Source: Bog-793 sp963785415
GTDB lineage: Bacteria > Actinomycetota > Acidimicrobiia > Acidimicrobiales > Bog-793
NCBI GenBank assembly: GCA_963785415.1
Contig: CAWAVB010000001.1
Location: 186,001-250,000 of the forward strand
Direction: 5' to 3'
DNA length: 64,000 nucleotides
Below, piece after piece: positions 35,881 through 45,706 of the stretch. The translations under genes were made by a program, and so were the position numbers. Within the stretch, counting starts at the first letter, position 1, and every line of letters starts with the position of its first letter. Under the pieces are notes generated by a model. That model saw only the letters and a program-made list of their open reading frames with translations. It ran no database searches and was not told where the DNA came from.

Positions 35881-38211
35881 TCAGGTCCGCGCCGCCGGCG
35901 CGGCCTCGTGGCCGGAGAAGGCGGGATGCGTGTCGTGCTGGCGTCCGAGGCGCGAGGGCCACCAGTTCCATCTCCCGAGCAGCGCAACGGTCGCCGGGAC
36001 GAGCAGGACGCGCACGACGAAGGTGTCCAAAAGGATGCCGATCGCCAGCCCGAAGCCGATCGCCTCGATCTGGCTCCCGCCCGGCCCGCTGCTGCCGACG
36101 ATGGCGAGCACGACGAAGCTCCCGGCCAGCACGAGCCCGGCCGAGGTGATCGTCGGTCCGGTCCGCCCGACGGCGTTGGTGACGGCGTCGCGGATCGGGT
36201 GTCGGCGGGCCTCCTCACGGATCCTCGTCATGACGAGGATGTTGTAATCCTCGCCGAGGGCTAACAAGAAGATGAACATGAGGAACGGGAGCACGAAGGT
36301 GATCCCGGATTCGCCGGCGATGTCGATGAAGACGAGCACCGAGACCCCGAGGGCGGCGAGGTAGGACAGCCCGACGCTCACGATGAGGTAGAGGGGCGCG
36401 ACGAAGCTGCGCAGCACGAGGGCGAGGAGGATCGCGATGGCGAGGATCGCGATCGGGATGATGTGGATGAGGTCGCTATTCGACGTGTTCGCCACGTCGT
36501 AGAGGGCGGGCGCGTCACCGGCGATGCCTACTTTCTCGGCGTGGGCCGCCGTCCCGGCCCCGGCAACGATCCGGCGCAGGTGCGGCACCGAGTTGATCGC
36601 CGCGTTCGAGTCGGGGTTGCCGGCCCGCAGGCTCGTCTCGTACATGATCGTCTTGCCGTCGGCCGAGACGAACGCCTCCGTCGCGTGGTAGATCTCGTAG
36701 GCGGCGAGTGGGACAAGAGTCTGGTACCTCGCCGGTTCTGTCGCCGGGAGCAGCGCCGGGTTGCCGAGCAACGCGTGCAACTTCGTGTAGTCGATGGGCG
36801 TGATCGCGTATCCCGTGGGATTGAGCGGCCCGTCGAGGGTGGTGAAGGCCCCTGAACGGGCAAGCGCCTGTTCGCCGACCTCGACCTGGGCTGCGAGCGA
36901 CGGGTTCCAGACCGGCGAGGCGAACCGCATGACGATGTCGGTCGGGTTGGTCGCCGCCTGGGGGAAGTTCGTGACGAGCGCCGCGTTGCCGGCCGCGGCG
37001 TCGGATCCGGCCGGGGCGCTCGTCGCGCCGCCGAAGCCCCCCGAGCGGTAGGAGAGCGCCGCTGAGGCGAGGCAGGCGAAGATCACGAACCCGAGGGCGA
37101 GGGTCATGCCCGGGCGGCGGAGCAGCCGCCGGGCGATGCCGGTCCACCAGCCCTCGGTCTCGCTCCCCGGGGCGATCGAAGCGGGCCAGAATGCGGCACG
37201 CCCGAGGATGGCGAGCAGCGCCGGCAGCAAGGTGAGCCCGGTGAGGAGCATCACGCCGATCCCGACGGCGAGCGGCACGCCGAGGTCCTTGTAGATGCCG
37301 AACGAGGCGAGCAGCAGGCTGAGGAGGGCGAAGACGACCGTCCCCCCGGAGGCGGTGATCGACTCGCCGATGCGCGCCAGTCCGTAGGCGACGGCGTCGT
37401 CCGGGGTCCTGCCGCCACGCAGCTCCTCGCGGACGCGGAACACAAGGAACAGGCCGTAGTCGGTCCCGGCGCCGAGCATCAGCACGATGAGCAAGAGCTC
37501 GGTGAACACGGAGATCTGGAGCCCGTGCGCGCCGAGGCCGCCGATGAAGCGGTTGGCGACGAGGAGCGCGAGCGCCGAGGGGATGAGCGTGACGAACGGG
37601 GCGAGCACGGAGCGGAAGACGACGAAGAGCAGCACGATGATGAAAAGGACCGAGAAGTCCTGGACCCGGTTGCCCGTCATCGCCGAGTTCTCCTGATTGG
37701 CGACGTTCGTCGCGACGGCCCCGGCGACGTTCATCACGAGCCCGGCCGGCGGGTGCACGGCCTGGAAGCTCGCCTGGAGATCGTCGATGAGGGTCTTCTC
37801 GCCGGCGATGTCGCTGACGTTCACATGGGCGGTGACGAGCAGTTCTGCGGCGTGCCCGTTCGGGGAGGTGCCAATGAACCGCACCTCGCGGACGAGCGGC
37901 ACCTTCTTCGCGGCGGCGACCTCCCGGGCGACGGCCTTCGAGTCGGCGGTGTGGAGGGGGGCGTCGTGCCGTGACGCGATGACGACGACCATGCTGTTCG
38001 TCGTCGTGTTGCCGAGGAGAGGCGTCGCGAGGTTGAACGCCTGGATGGTCGGTGAGCTCGCCGGCAAGAAGTGGCTGTTGTCATTGTTGATCTCGCTGCC
38101 GAGCGTCGGCAGCGTGAGGGTCGCGACGACAACGACGACGACCCAGCCGAACAAGACGAGCCAGCGGAAGCGGACGATGGCGCGGCCGAGGGCACCGAAG
38201 AAACGATCCAT
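35881..38211 (-). CDS. MMPL-family RND transporter
   Basis: 776 residues. There are two blocks, each with one helix, a large extracytoplasmic domain and five helices, as in MMPL/RND lipid exporters. The central helices carry TDYGLF (first half) and EDYNIL (second half), the proton-relay Asp-Tyr motifs of this family. The protein probably exports lipids, siderophores or drugs using the proton gradient. Upstream lies the MFS transporter, downstream the esterase; all three read in one direction. Confidence 0.92.
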   Translation of the reverse strand: MDRFFGALGRAIVRFRWLVLFGWVVVVVVATLTLPTLGSEINNDNSHFLPASSPTIQAFNLATPLLGNTTTNSMVVVIASRHDAPLHTADSKAVAREVAAAKKVPLVREVRFIGTSPNGHAAELLVTAHVNVSDIAGEKTLIDDLQASFQAVHPPAGLVMNVAGAVATNVANQENSAMTGNRVQDFSVLFIIVLLFVVFRSVLAPFVTLIPSALALLVANRFIGGLGAHGLQISVFTELLLIVLMLGAGTDYGLFLVFRVREELRGGRTPDDAVAYGLARIGESITASGGTVVFALLSLLLASFGIYKDLGVPLAVGIGVMLLTGLTLLPALLAILGRAAFWPASIAPGSETEGWWTGIARRLLRRPGMTLALGFVIFACLASAALSYRSGGFGGATSAPAGSDAAAGNAALVTNFPQAATNPTDIVMRFASPVWNPSLAAQVEVGEQALARSGAFTTLDGPLNPTGYAITPIDYTKLHALLGNPALLPATEPARYQTLVPLAAYEIYHATEAFVSADGKTIMYETSLRAGNPDSNAAINSVPHLRRIVAGAGTAAHAEKVGIAGDAPALYDVANTSNSDLIHIIPIAILAIAILLALVLRSFVAPLYLIVSVGLSYLAALGVSVLVFIDIAGESGITFVLPFLMFIFLLALGEDYNILVMTRIREEARRHPIRDAVTNAVGRTGPTITSAGLVLAGSFVVLAIVGSSGPGGSQIEAIGFGLAIGILLDTFVVRVLLVPATVALLGRWNWWPSRLGRQHDTHPAFSGHEAAPAART

Positions 38212-38238
38212 ACGAGAAATCCTGCCAGCCCGGAGGCG

Positions 38239-39792
38239 TCAGTGTGTTGAGGCTGCCCCGTGGGTCGTGTGGCGCAGCGTGAGCTCCGGGAGGAGCCAGC
38301 TGAGGGCGAAGGCGATCGCGGCGATCGGCACGGCGATGAGGAAGACGATGTCGAGCGAGTGCGCGTACGCGGTGCCGAAGGCGTGGCGGATCGGTATCGG
38401 CAGCGTCCGGAGCAGCTGTGGTGTGAGATCGGCGAGACGCAGGCCCGCCGGGAGCTTCACGGCACCGAGGGACGACCGGAGGTTGGCCCCGATGATGTTG
38501 GCGAGGATCGCGCCGAATATCGCCGTGCCGAACGCGGCGCCGATCGTCCGGAAAAAGGTCACCCCGGATGTCGCGACGCCGAGCTCGCCGTGGGGGACGG
38601 CGTTCTGCGCCGCGAGCACGAGCACCTGGATGAGGCAGCCGAGCCCGGCGCCGAGGACGACCATGTCTGCCGACATGACGAGCGTGCTCGTGCCGGCGTG
38701 GAGGAACGACAGCATGAACAGCCCGGTGGCGGTGAGCGCCGAGCCGATGATCGGGAACCGGCGGTAGTGGCCGGTGCGCGTGATGATCTGGCCCGAGCCG
38801 ACGGACGTGGTGATGAGGCCGGCCATGAGGGGGAGCAGCGACAGCCCGGACGCCGTCGGTGTCGCTCCCCGCACGTACTGGAGGAACAGCGGCAGGAACA
38901 CGGTCGCGCCGAACATGGCGAAACCGACGATGAACGACATCGCCGACACGACGGCGAACGTGCGGTTCGCGAAGAGATGGAGGGGGAGCACCGGTTCGAC
39001 GGCGCGTCGGTCGACGAACGCCCAGGTGATCGTGAGGACCACACCGAGGACCGCCAGGATGATGATGGGGTCGGATCCCCAGGGGTAGGTCGTTCCGCCG
39101 AGGCTCGTGAACATGACGAAGCTCGTCGCGGCGAGCGCGATGAGCAACGTGCCGGCGTAGTCGATGACGTGGCGGATGCGGGTGAGCGCCCCGGGGACGG
39201 TCACGGCGATGACCACGAGCGCGACGGCGCCGATCGGCACGTTGATATAGAAGATCCAGCGCCAGGAGAGGTCGTCGACGAAGACGCCGCCGAGCAACGG
39301 GCCGATGATGCTCGCCGCGCCGAAGACGGCCCCGAACAGTCCCTGGTACCGGCCCCGCTCGCGGGGCGGCACGACGTCGCCGATGATCGCCTGGGTGCCG
39401 ACGAACAGGCCGCCCCCGCCGAGCCCCTGGATCGCCCGGAAGGCGATGAGCTCGGTCATCGTCTGGCTGAGCCCCGACAGGATGGACCCGACCAGGAAGA
39501 TGATGATCGCGGCCTGGAAGAACCCCTTGCGGCCGTACTGGTCGCCGAGCTTGCCCCACAACGGCGTCGAGGCGGTTGACGAGAGCAGGTATGCCGTCAC
39601 GACCCACGAAAGGTGGGTTTCGTCATGCAGGTCGGCGACGATCGTCGGCAGGGCGGTCGAGACGATCGTCTGGTCGAGCGCCGCGAGGAGGAGTCCGAGC
39701 AGCAGTGCGCTGATGATCAGGCGGCGGCGCTCGGGTGTGAACGTGAGCGCCGGACGGGGGGTCGTCTCGGTCGCGAGGAGGGTGTCGGTCAC
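38239..39792 (-). CDS. MFS drug-export transporter, DHA2 (14-helix) family
   Basis: 517 residues with about 14 membrane segments. Motif C-like AASIIGPLLGGVF and motif A-like GKLGDQYGRKG are present, with LDQTIVSTALPTI in helix 1, a DHA2 signature. Such proteins export drugs or lipids in exchange for protons. The start at GTG 39792 matches the short conserved head before helix 1. Open frame extends far upstream, but that region reads as non-coding. No clear ribosome binding site. Confidence 0.9.
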   Translation of the reverse strand: MTDTLLATETTPRPALTFTPERRRLIISALLLGLLLAALDQTIVSTALPTIVADLHDETHLSWVVTAYLLSSTASTPLWGKLGDQYGRKGFFQAAIIIFLVGSILSGLSQTMTELIAFRAIQGLGGGGLFVGTQAIIGDVVPPRERGRYQGLFGAVFGAASIIGPLLGGVFVDDLSWRWIFYINVPIGAVALVVIAVTVPGALTRIRHVIDYAGTLLIALAATSFVMFTSLGGTTYPWGSDPIIILAVLGVVLTITWAFVDRRAVEPVLPLHLFANRTFAVVSAMSFIVGFAMFGATVFLPLFLQYVRGATPTASGLSLLPLMAGLITTSVGSGQIITRTGHYRRFPIIGSALTATGLFMLSFLHAGTSTLVMSADMVVLGAGLGCLIQVLVLAAQNAVPHGELGVATSGVTFFRTIGAAFGTAIFGAILANIIGANLRSSLGAVKLPAGLRLADLTPQLLRTLPIPIRHAFGTAYAHSLDIVFLIAVPIAAIAFALSWLLPELTLRHTTHGAASTH

Positions 39793-40021
39793 AGGTCGTC
39801 GGTTGCTTTCGGCTTGTTCGGCGGCGGTGGCAGCGGCGCGGCAGATGCATGGTGCGACGCGGTTGCTGGTTTCGTCGAGACTACCGGGATGACCGTGGCG
39901 GCCAGCGCGCCAAGTCGGCGTGAATGGTCGCTTTACCCGGATTGCGTGCCGCTCCGGAGAGGGATTCGTCGGCGGGCTACCGTGCGGGAAGGCACACCCG
40001 AGGCACGGCAGGAGGCACGAT

Positions 40022-40366
40022 ATGCACGCCCACGAGATCCTCGATGAACTGCGCGAGCCGGGGCGGCAGTTGCGGCGGCTGATCCCCGAGGTGTACTCGA
40101 GCTTCGGCACGCTTGACCGCGCGGCCATCGCGGACGGCGCCCTCAGTGCGAAGTGCAAGGAGCTGATCGCGCTGGCGATCGGGGCGACACGCGAATGCGA
40201 CGCCTGCGTTGCCGCGCACGCCCGCGGCGCCTCGCTCGCCGGGGCGAGCGAGCAGGAGGTCGCCGAGGCGATGGGCGTCGTGATCCTGATGAACGGCGGG
40301 CCCGGGACGGTGTGGGGTCCGCGTGCGCTCGTAGCGTTCCAGGAGTTCGCCACCTCCAAGCCCTGA
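40022..40366 (+). CDS. Carboxymuconolactone decarboxylase / AhpD-like protein
   Basis: 114 residues. The AhpD-type redox motif is complete: Glu-Cys-Asp-Ala-Cys-Val-Ala-Ala-His (ECDACVAAH). Members are peroxidase-coupled reductases or lactone decarboxylases; the double Cys and His favour a redox role. ATG 40022 has GGAGG upstream; in-frame extension to 39920 was rejected. It stands alone between divergent and co-directional neighbours. Confidence 0.85.
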   Translation: MHAHEILDELREPGRQLRRLIPEVYSSFGTLDRAAIADGALSAKCKELIALAIGATRECDACVAAHARGASLAGASEQEVAEAMGVVILMNGGPGTVWGPRALVAFQEFATSKP

Positions 40367-40585
40367 TCGGCGCGCAATCTTCCCGGCGCCGCGCGGTTTT
40401 CCCGGCCTGCGGGCGCCTGGCCGGTGTCACTGCTCCACGGCACTGGCGCCGTAAGCTCGGGTATGCGTTCGAGGTGCGGGATTGCGTGAAAAGAGCTGGC
40501 CCGGGGGTCGCGTCGTCGTCCGGCTCGGTGTCGTCGACGGGTGGGGGACGTTGAGCGCGGGCGTGCCCGGGTGGTCGCTGGGCCG

Positions 40586-42004
40586 ATGACGAGCGTTCCC
40601 GCCGGAGGCTGGGACCGGGAGATCAGCGCCATGTTCCGGGGTGGCCCGCGCTGGCGCACGCCGTGGACCCTGCTCGCCGCGCTGGGGGTCGTGCTCGTCG
40701 TCGCCGGGGTCTTCGGCTTCACCGTGTTCATCGCGGTCGTCGCCATCGCACTCCAGGCGATCTTCTTCGTCTTTTTCCTCCGGCACCTCGCCTTCGCCAT
40801 GACGGCCCTGCGTTCGGGGCCGGTCGATCTCGTCATGCCTCCGTTCAACACGGGATACGAGCCTTCGGTGACGCTCCTCGTGGCGTGCAAGAACGAGCAG
40901 TACGTGCTCCCGACTCTCATGCCGAGCCTGCTCGCCGCCGATTACCCGCCGGATCGCACGCAAATCGTCATCGTCGACGACGCGTCGTCGGACCGGACGG
41001 GTGAGATCCTCGACGAGTTCGCCGCCCGCGAGGACCGGCTCACGGTCGTCCACCGACCGGAAGGCTCAGCGGGGGGCAAGTCCGGTGCCCTGAACGACGG
41101 CTTCGCCGAGGCAACCGGAGAGATCATCATCGTGTTCGACGCGGACCATAAGCCGAGGCCGGACTGCGTGAGTCGGCTCGTCCGTCACTTCGTCGATCCG
41201 GCCGTCGCGGCGGTGCAGGGACGCTGTGAGATCGGCAACGCATCCGAGTCCCCGCTCGCCGAGCTCGTCGCGCTCGACTACATCGCGGGCTACTTCGTCA
41301 ATGAGTACGGGCGCCAGTCGCTCTACCGCCTGCCCGCCTACGGCGGGGCCAACTGTGCTGTCCGGGCGTCGAGCCTGCACGAGCTCGGAGGCTGGAATCC
41401 CTCGAGCGTGACCGAGGACACCGACCTCACGTTGCGGCTGATCCTCGGTGGCGCGCGGGTGCGTTACGACCTCACGGCGGTCGACACGGAAGAGGGCGTC
41501 GTCACCCTCGACCGCTACTGCCGCCAGCGCTACCGGTGGGCCCGCGGGCACCAGCAGGTGTGGCGGGACTACCACCGCGCGGTGTGGAAGTCCCCCCGGA
41601 TGAAATGGCCCGAGAAGGTTGAAACGACGATGTTCCTGCTGGCATTCCACATGCCGGTCGCCGCCGCGATCGGGGTGGTCGTTCTCATCCTCTGGATGAT
41701 CGGATTCGTACCGGCGATCGGCGCGATCAACCTCTCGATCTTCTGGATGCTCCTCTTCCTCGGGCCGCTGCTCGAGCTCGGCGCGGGGCTCATCATTGCC
41801 AAGGCTCCGCGGCGGTCGGCGCTCCTCATCTTCTACTTCCTGCCACTTTTCTTCGTCTCGATGGGGGTCTGTTCGAAGGCGTGGTTCGACGGCGTCACGG
41901 GCAAGCCGTACTACTGGGTGCGCACGCCGCGCGCCGCGGAGCTTGCTGCCGCCGAGGCCGCGAGAACGAAGACCCGGGGCCAGATGGACAAGGCGGCGTC
42001 GTGA
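40586..42004 (+). CDS. Membrane GT2 glycosyltransferase
   Basis: 472 residues. Two N-terminal membrane helices, a GT2 domain and three to four C-terminal helices give the layout of processive synthases. Motifs: VIVDDASSD, FDADHKPRPD (DxD), TEDTDLTLRL and QRYRWARGHQQ. It would polymerise or add an NDP-sugar at the membrane face. GTG 40541 is a possible longer start; no strong ribosome binding site is seen for either. It opens a five-gene operon whose junctions all overlap (its TGA lies in GTGA with the exosortase start). Confidence 0.88.
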   Translation: MTSVPAGGWDREISAMFRGGPRWRTPWTLLAALGVVLVVAGVFGFTVFIAVVAIALQAIFFVFFLRHLAFAMTALRSGPVDLVMPPFNTGYEPSVTLLVACKNEQYVLPTLMPSLLAADYPPDRTQIVIVDDASSDRTGEILDEFAAREDRLTVVHRPEGSAGGKSGALNDGFAEATGEIIIVFDADHKPRPDCVSRLVRHFVDPAVAAVQGRCEIGNASESPLAELVALDYIAGYFVNEYGRQSLYRLPAYGGANCAVRASSLHELGGWNPSSVTEDTDLTLRLILGGARVRYDLTAVDTEEGVVTLDRYCRQRYRWARGHQQVWRDYHRAVWKSPRMKWPEKVETTMFLLAFHMPVAAAIGVVVLILWMIGFVPAIGAINLSIFWMLLFLGPLLELGAGLIIAKAPRRSALLIFYFLPLFFVSMGVCSKAWFDGVTGKPYYWVRTPRAAELAAAEAARTKTRGQMDKAAS

Positions 42005-42531
42005 GACGGTTCCGCGTCGGCTGGCGGCTGTTCGTCGTCGTCGCCGTGACGCCGCTCGTCTACGTCCTGATCCAGTATCCGGTCAGGCGGTGGGAGACGA
42101 TCACGACGGCGAACATCTTGAGGAACCTCGGCTTCCGGGGTCTGCCGACGGTGCTCGACACGTCGATTCTCGTCGTGCCGTACCACCACGCCTCGTTCTG
42201 GGTCACGCTCACACCGTCGTGCTCGGCCCTTGCCCCGGCGCTCGCGGTGACGTGTCTCGCCTCGATGATGCCGCGGGCCACGAGCCGACGGTTTCTTGCG
42301 ATTGGCGCTGCCATCGTGGCAGTCGTTGTCGGCAACTTCGTACGTATCAGCTCTTCGGTTGTCGTCGGCCTGTACGCTGGAAGGTCGAGCCTTGTCCTGT
42401 TCCATGACTGGGTCGGCAGCATGATCGGGTTTGCGTTCACGCTCGGAGGATTCATTCTGATGCTCTGGATACTGCTCCCGGCGCGCGCTGAGGCGCCGGT
42501 CCCGAGCCTCGTCACCGAGGGTGCTGCCTGA
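42001..42531 (+). CDS. Exosortase/archaeosortase family protein
   Basis: 176 residues, at the short end for the family, with about five membrane segments. The three invariant catalytic positions are in order: Cys74 in TPSCSALAPA, Arg115 in GNFVRISSS and His135 in LFHDWVGSM. Exosortases cleave and attach proteins carrying a C-terminal PEP-CTERM-like tail (short motif, membrane helix, basic end) at the cell surface. No such substrate was found in this window. GTG start overlaps the GT2 stop. Confidence 0.85.
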   Translation: MRRFRVGWRLFVVVAVTPLVYVLIQYPVRRWETITTANILRNLGFRGLPTVLDTSILVVPYHHASFWVTLTPSCSALAPALAVTCLASMMPRATSRRFLAIGAAIVAVVVGNFVRISSSVVVGLYAGRSSLVLFHDWVGSMIGFAFTLGGFILMLWILLPARAEAPVPSLVTEGAA

Positions 42532-44582
42532 TGCTTGTCCTCGCCGCACTGCGTCTGCCGACGGTCCACTGGAAGATCCCTGGCACGCACACCGTGCTTG
42601 ACTTCAAAGAGATCGTGATGATCGGCGGTGGCGTCGTCATCGTGATCCTGCTCCTCGTGCTACTGCTCGTGGCACGGCGAGGATCCGAGAAGAACGCGGT
42701 GAAGAAGCTGCTGTCGAGCCCCAACCCGGCCGAACGCCTGGCCGGGGTGAAGCTCTCCGCTCAGGAGGAGCTCGGCCGTCACGTGCGTGCTCTGCGCCGG
42801 CTCTCGAGCTCGGAGAAGAACCCGGAGGTGTTGCGGGAGCTTGCCGAAGTGGTCGCGCGACACCAGTGGGAACCGTCCGACGACGCCGACGTCGTCGAGC
42901 TTCGCATCTGGGCTCACCGTTACTACTCGGAACGTATCCCGACGCGCGGACCCGACATGAACCTCCCACGGGGACCGGTACCGGAGCCTTCCGTCGGCCA
43001 GGTGCCGGTCGCCCAGCCACCGCCGAGTATCGCCATGTCGCCGATCCCCGTCGTGACGATGCCAAAGGTCGCCGACCCGGCGAATCCGCTCACAGACACG
43101 AATGGCCCGCTCGAAGACACGAATGGGTCGGTCGAAGCTGGGCAGGGGCCGGTCGTGACCGTCTCCGACTTCGCTGAGCCGGACGCGGCGGGGGCGTTCA
43201 CGGTGCTCGAGCCCGAACGGCGCGCCCAGCAAAAGCTGGACGTGCAGGTAGACGGTGAACCTCCACCTCCGACCGCCCTCGAGGAGCCGGATATTCCGGC
43301 ACCCGTCGAGCCTGAAGAGCCGGCGACCCTCGACGCTGCCGGACCTGATGCGATGAGCGTCCCTCCGTTCCAGGCTCCTGTCGTCGAGGGGCCGTCGCCT
43401 GCGGTCGTGACCGAGGAGCCGGCCGCCGAGCCGGAAGAGCCGGCCGCCGAGCCGGAAGAGCCGGAGATCGCACCGGAAGAGCCGGCCGCCGAGCCGGAAC
43501 AGCCGGAGATCGCGCCGGAAGAGCCGGAGATCGCACCGGTTGAGCCGGAGATCGCACCGGTTGAGCCGGAGATCGCGCCGGTTGAGCCCGCCGTCGGAAC
43601 CTTCGTCTTCGAGGCTGGGGTGCTGCCACCCGCGTCCGCCGGGGAGAAGCCGTGCATCCTCGTCACGGGGGCTGGCGGGGCGGCGGGGGTGACGGTGATC
43701 CGGGCGCTCATGAAGGCCGGTCACCGTGTCGTCGCCGTGGATCGGGACCCGCTCGCCGTCGGTCTCCGCTTGGCGGACGTGTCACAGATGATTCCGAGCG
43801 CGGATGACCCGCAGTTCTCGAGCTTCCTCTGCAAGCTCTCGCTCCACCAAGGGGTGAAGGGAGTCATCTCGACGATCGCCGAGGAGATGCCGAGTCTCTC
43901 GAGTCATCGCGAGTTGTTCGACGACGAGCGCATCGCGACCTGGTTCCCTGAGCGCGGTGTCGTGCAGGCCTGCATCGACAAGTGGCTCTTCCATCTGGCG
44001 GCGAAGGCCGCCGGGCTGCCGGTGCCGCCAACGAACATCGCGTCGGCCGAGGGCGTCCCGAGGCCTTGGATCGTGAAGCCTCGGTTCGGGCGGGGGTCGC
44101 GCGACATCATGTGGGTCGACACGCCGGAGGACCTCGCCTGGGCGCTCGGCAAGATTCCGAATCCTCTCGTGCAGTCGCGGCTTTCCGGTGAGGAGTTCAC
44201 GGTCGACGCGCTCGTCACCCGGGACGGCACGTTGGCCGGTGCGGTGCCGCGGTGGAGGATCGCGACCCGGGGCGGGATCACGACGAAGGGCGAGACGTTC
44301 GCGAACGACGCGCTCATCCGCCTCGTGGAGAACCTGCTGCGGGGACTCGCCCTGCGCGGCGCGGCGAACGTGCAGGGGTTCTTGTCACGGGAAGGCGCCA
44401 TCATGTTCACGGAGGTGAACCCGAGGTTCTCCGGGGGGCTCGCGCTGTCGATCGCCGCCGGGGCAGATCTCGTCGGCCAGTACGTGAACGGGTTGTTCGG
44501 CCTGGCGATCGAGCCGGCGCGGCTTCGCTACCGGCCCGGCGTGAGGATGTTGCGCTACTTCGACGAAGTCTTCGAGGGTTGA
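42531..44582 (+). CDS. Membrane-tethered ATP-grasp protein with Pro/Glu-repeat linker
   Basis: 683 residues. One membrane helix (about 28-50), a coiled segment with basic residues, a long acidic linker with tandem EPEEPEIAP-type repeats (about 300-350) and a C-terminal ATP-grasp domain (about 370-680). The ATP-grasp part has an intact N-domain (CILVTGAGGAAGVTVIRAL), nucleotide loop (WIVKPRFGRGSRDI) and metal-binding end (FTEVNPRFSGG). It resembles carbamoyl-phosphate-synthase-like ligases that join a carboxylate to an amine. ATG overlaps the exosortase stop by one base. The substrate is unknown. Confidence 0.8.
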   Translation: MLVLAALRLPTVHWKIPGTHTVLDFKEIVMIGGGVVIVILLLVLLLVARRGSEKNAVKKLLSSPNPAERLAGVKLSAQEELGRHVRALRRLSSSEKNPEVLRELAEVVARHQWEPSDDADVVELRIWAHRYYSERIPTRGPDMNLPRGPVPEPSVGQVPVAQPPPSIAMSPIPVVTMPKVADPANPLTDTNGPLEDTNGSVEAGQGPVVTVSDFAEPDAAGAFTVLEPERRAQQKLDVQVDGEPPPPTALEEPDIPAPVEPEEPATLDAAGPDAMSVPPFQAPVVEGPSPAVVTEEPAAEPEEPAAEPEEPEIAPEEPAAEPEQPEIAPEEPEIAPVEPEIAPVEPEIAPVEPAVGTFVFEAGVLPPASAGEKPCILVTGAGGAAGVTVIRALMKAGHRVVAVDRDPLAVGLRLADVSQMIPSADDPQFSSFLCKLSLHQGVKGVISTIAEEMPSLSSHRELFDDERIATWFPERGVVQACIDKWLFHLAAKAAGLPVPPTNIASAEGVPRPWIVKPRFGRGSRDIMWVDTPEDLAWALGKIPNPLVQSRLSGEEFTVDALVTRDGTLAGAVPRWRIATRGGITTKGETFANDALIRLVENLLRGLALRGAANVQGFLSREGAIMFTEVNPRFSGGLALSIAAGADLVGQYVNGLFGLAIEPARLRYRPGVRMLRYFDEVFEG

Positions 44583-45706
44583 CGCGCGTTCTCGTTCCCC
44601 TGGGAACGCGGCCAGAGATAATCAAACTCGCACCTGTCGTCCGGGAAATCGCGGCGACGGGCACGACGGTCCGGATGATCGCCACCGGTCAGCACGGTGA
44701 TTTCGGAATGAGCACCGCGTTCTTCGACGAGCTGGACATCCATCCGGACGAGACGTGGTCGCTGCCGACGGATCCGGCCGCCCGCGTCGCGGCAATCCTG
44801 GAAGGAGCAGAGCGCGCACTGGCACGCGACCGGCCCGACCTCGTCCTCGTCCTCGGAGACACGAACACCGTGCCGCTGTTTGGCCTCGCGGCGCGACGCA
44901 ACCGGGTTCCCGTCGCGCACCTGGAGGCAGGACTGCGTTCGTTCAACCCGACGTCGATGGAGGAGGTGAACAGGCTGGTTGCCGCGGCCTGCGCCTCGTT
45001 GCATCTCGCGCCCACCGATCTCGCCGCGAGGTTCCTGACCGACGGGGGAGTGGACCCGGCGCGCGTGCGCGTCGTCGGCAACCCGGTGATCGACGTGCTC
45101 GTCGGACTGGGGGTCGCCCGGGTCGTGCCCGAGAACCGCTCCGGGGCGGTCCTCACCGCGCACCGGGCGACAAACGTCGACGATCCGGGGCGCCTCGCCG
45201 AATTGGTGGCGCTCGTCCGCCTGCTCGCCCACGAGTGCGGCACCGTCACCTTCCCCGTACATCCTCGGACGCGCCGGCGCCTCGAGGAGTGCGGTCTAGT
45301 GACGCAGCTCGACGGCGACGGGATCGAACTCAGTGGTCCCGTGGGTTACCGGACGATGAGCGAGCTCGTCGCAGCTTCCCGCGTTGTCGTGACGGACTCC
45401 GGTGGACTGCAGGAAGAGGCTTCATTCTTCGGCGTTCCCGTCGTCGTCCTGCGTCGCTCGACGCCCCGCTGGGAAGGCGTCCGGGACGGGACGGCGGTTC
45501 TCGCCGGGATGGACGCGGCGCGGGCGATCGAGGCCGTCCGGGAGCTCACGACTCCCGACGCGCAGAACCGTGCCGCGACGACCCCGTGCCCGTACGGCGA
45601 CGGGCACACGGGCGAGCGCGTCGCGGCCCTTCTAGCAGACGACGCGGTCTGGGAGCTCCTGCGTCTCGACGAACCGGACTTCGTCGGACGCGAGCCGCCC
45701 TCGTGA
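44579..45706 (+). CDS. UDP-N-acetylglucosamine 2-epimerase (WecB-like)
   Basis: 375 residues. The family core is present: PLGTRPEIIKLAPVV, VLGDTNTV, HLEAGLRS, and NPVIDVL. It would convert UDP-GlcNAc to UDP-ManNAc, a precursor of surface polysaccharide. The TTG start overlaps the stop of the ATP-grasp gene (TTGA), and its own stop overlaps the next gene (GTGA), so translational coupling is expected. Confidence 0.88.
   Translation: MTRVLVPLGTRPEIIKLAPVVREIAATGTTVRMIATGQHGDFGMSTAFFDELDIHPDETWSLPTDPAARVAAILEGAERALARDRPDLVLVLGDTNTVPLFGLAARRNRVPVAHLEAGLRSFNPTSMEEVNRLVAAACASLHLAPTDLAARFLTDGGVDPARVRVVGNPVIDVLVGLGVARVVPENRSGAVLTAHRATNVDDPGRLAELVALVRLLAHECGTVTFPVHPRTRRRLEECGLVTQLDGDGIELSGPVGYRTMSELVAASRVVVTDSGGLQEEASFFGVPVVVLRRSTPRWEGVRDGTAVLAGMDAARAIEAVRELTTPDAQNRAATTPCPYGDGHTGERVAALLADDAVWELLRLDEPDFVGREPPS

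Noticed and set aside
38260..39579. Long plus-strand frame over the DHA2 transporter
   Set aside because: The minus frame gives 14 membrane helices and family motifs; the plus frame is charged low-complexity sequence.
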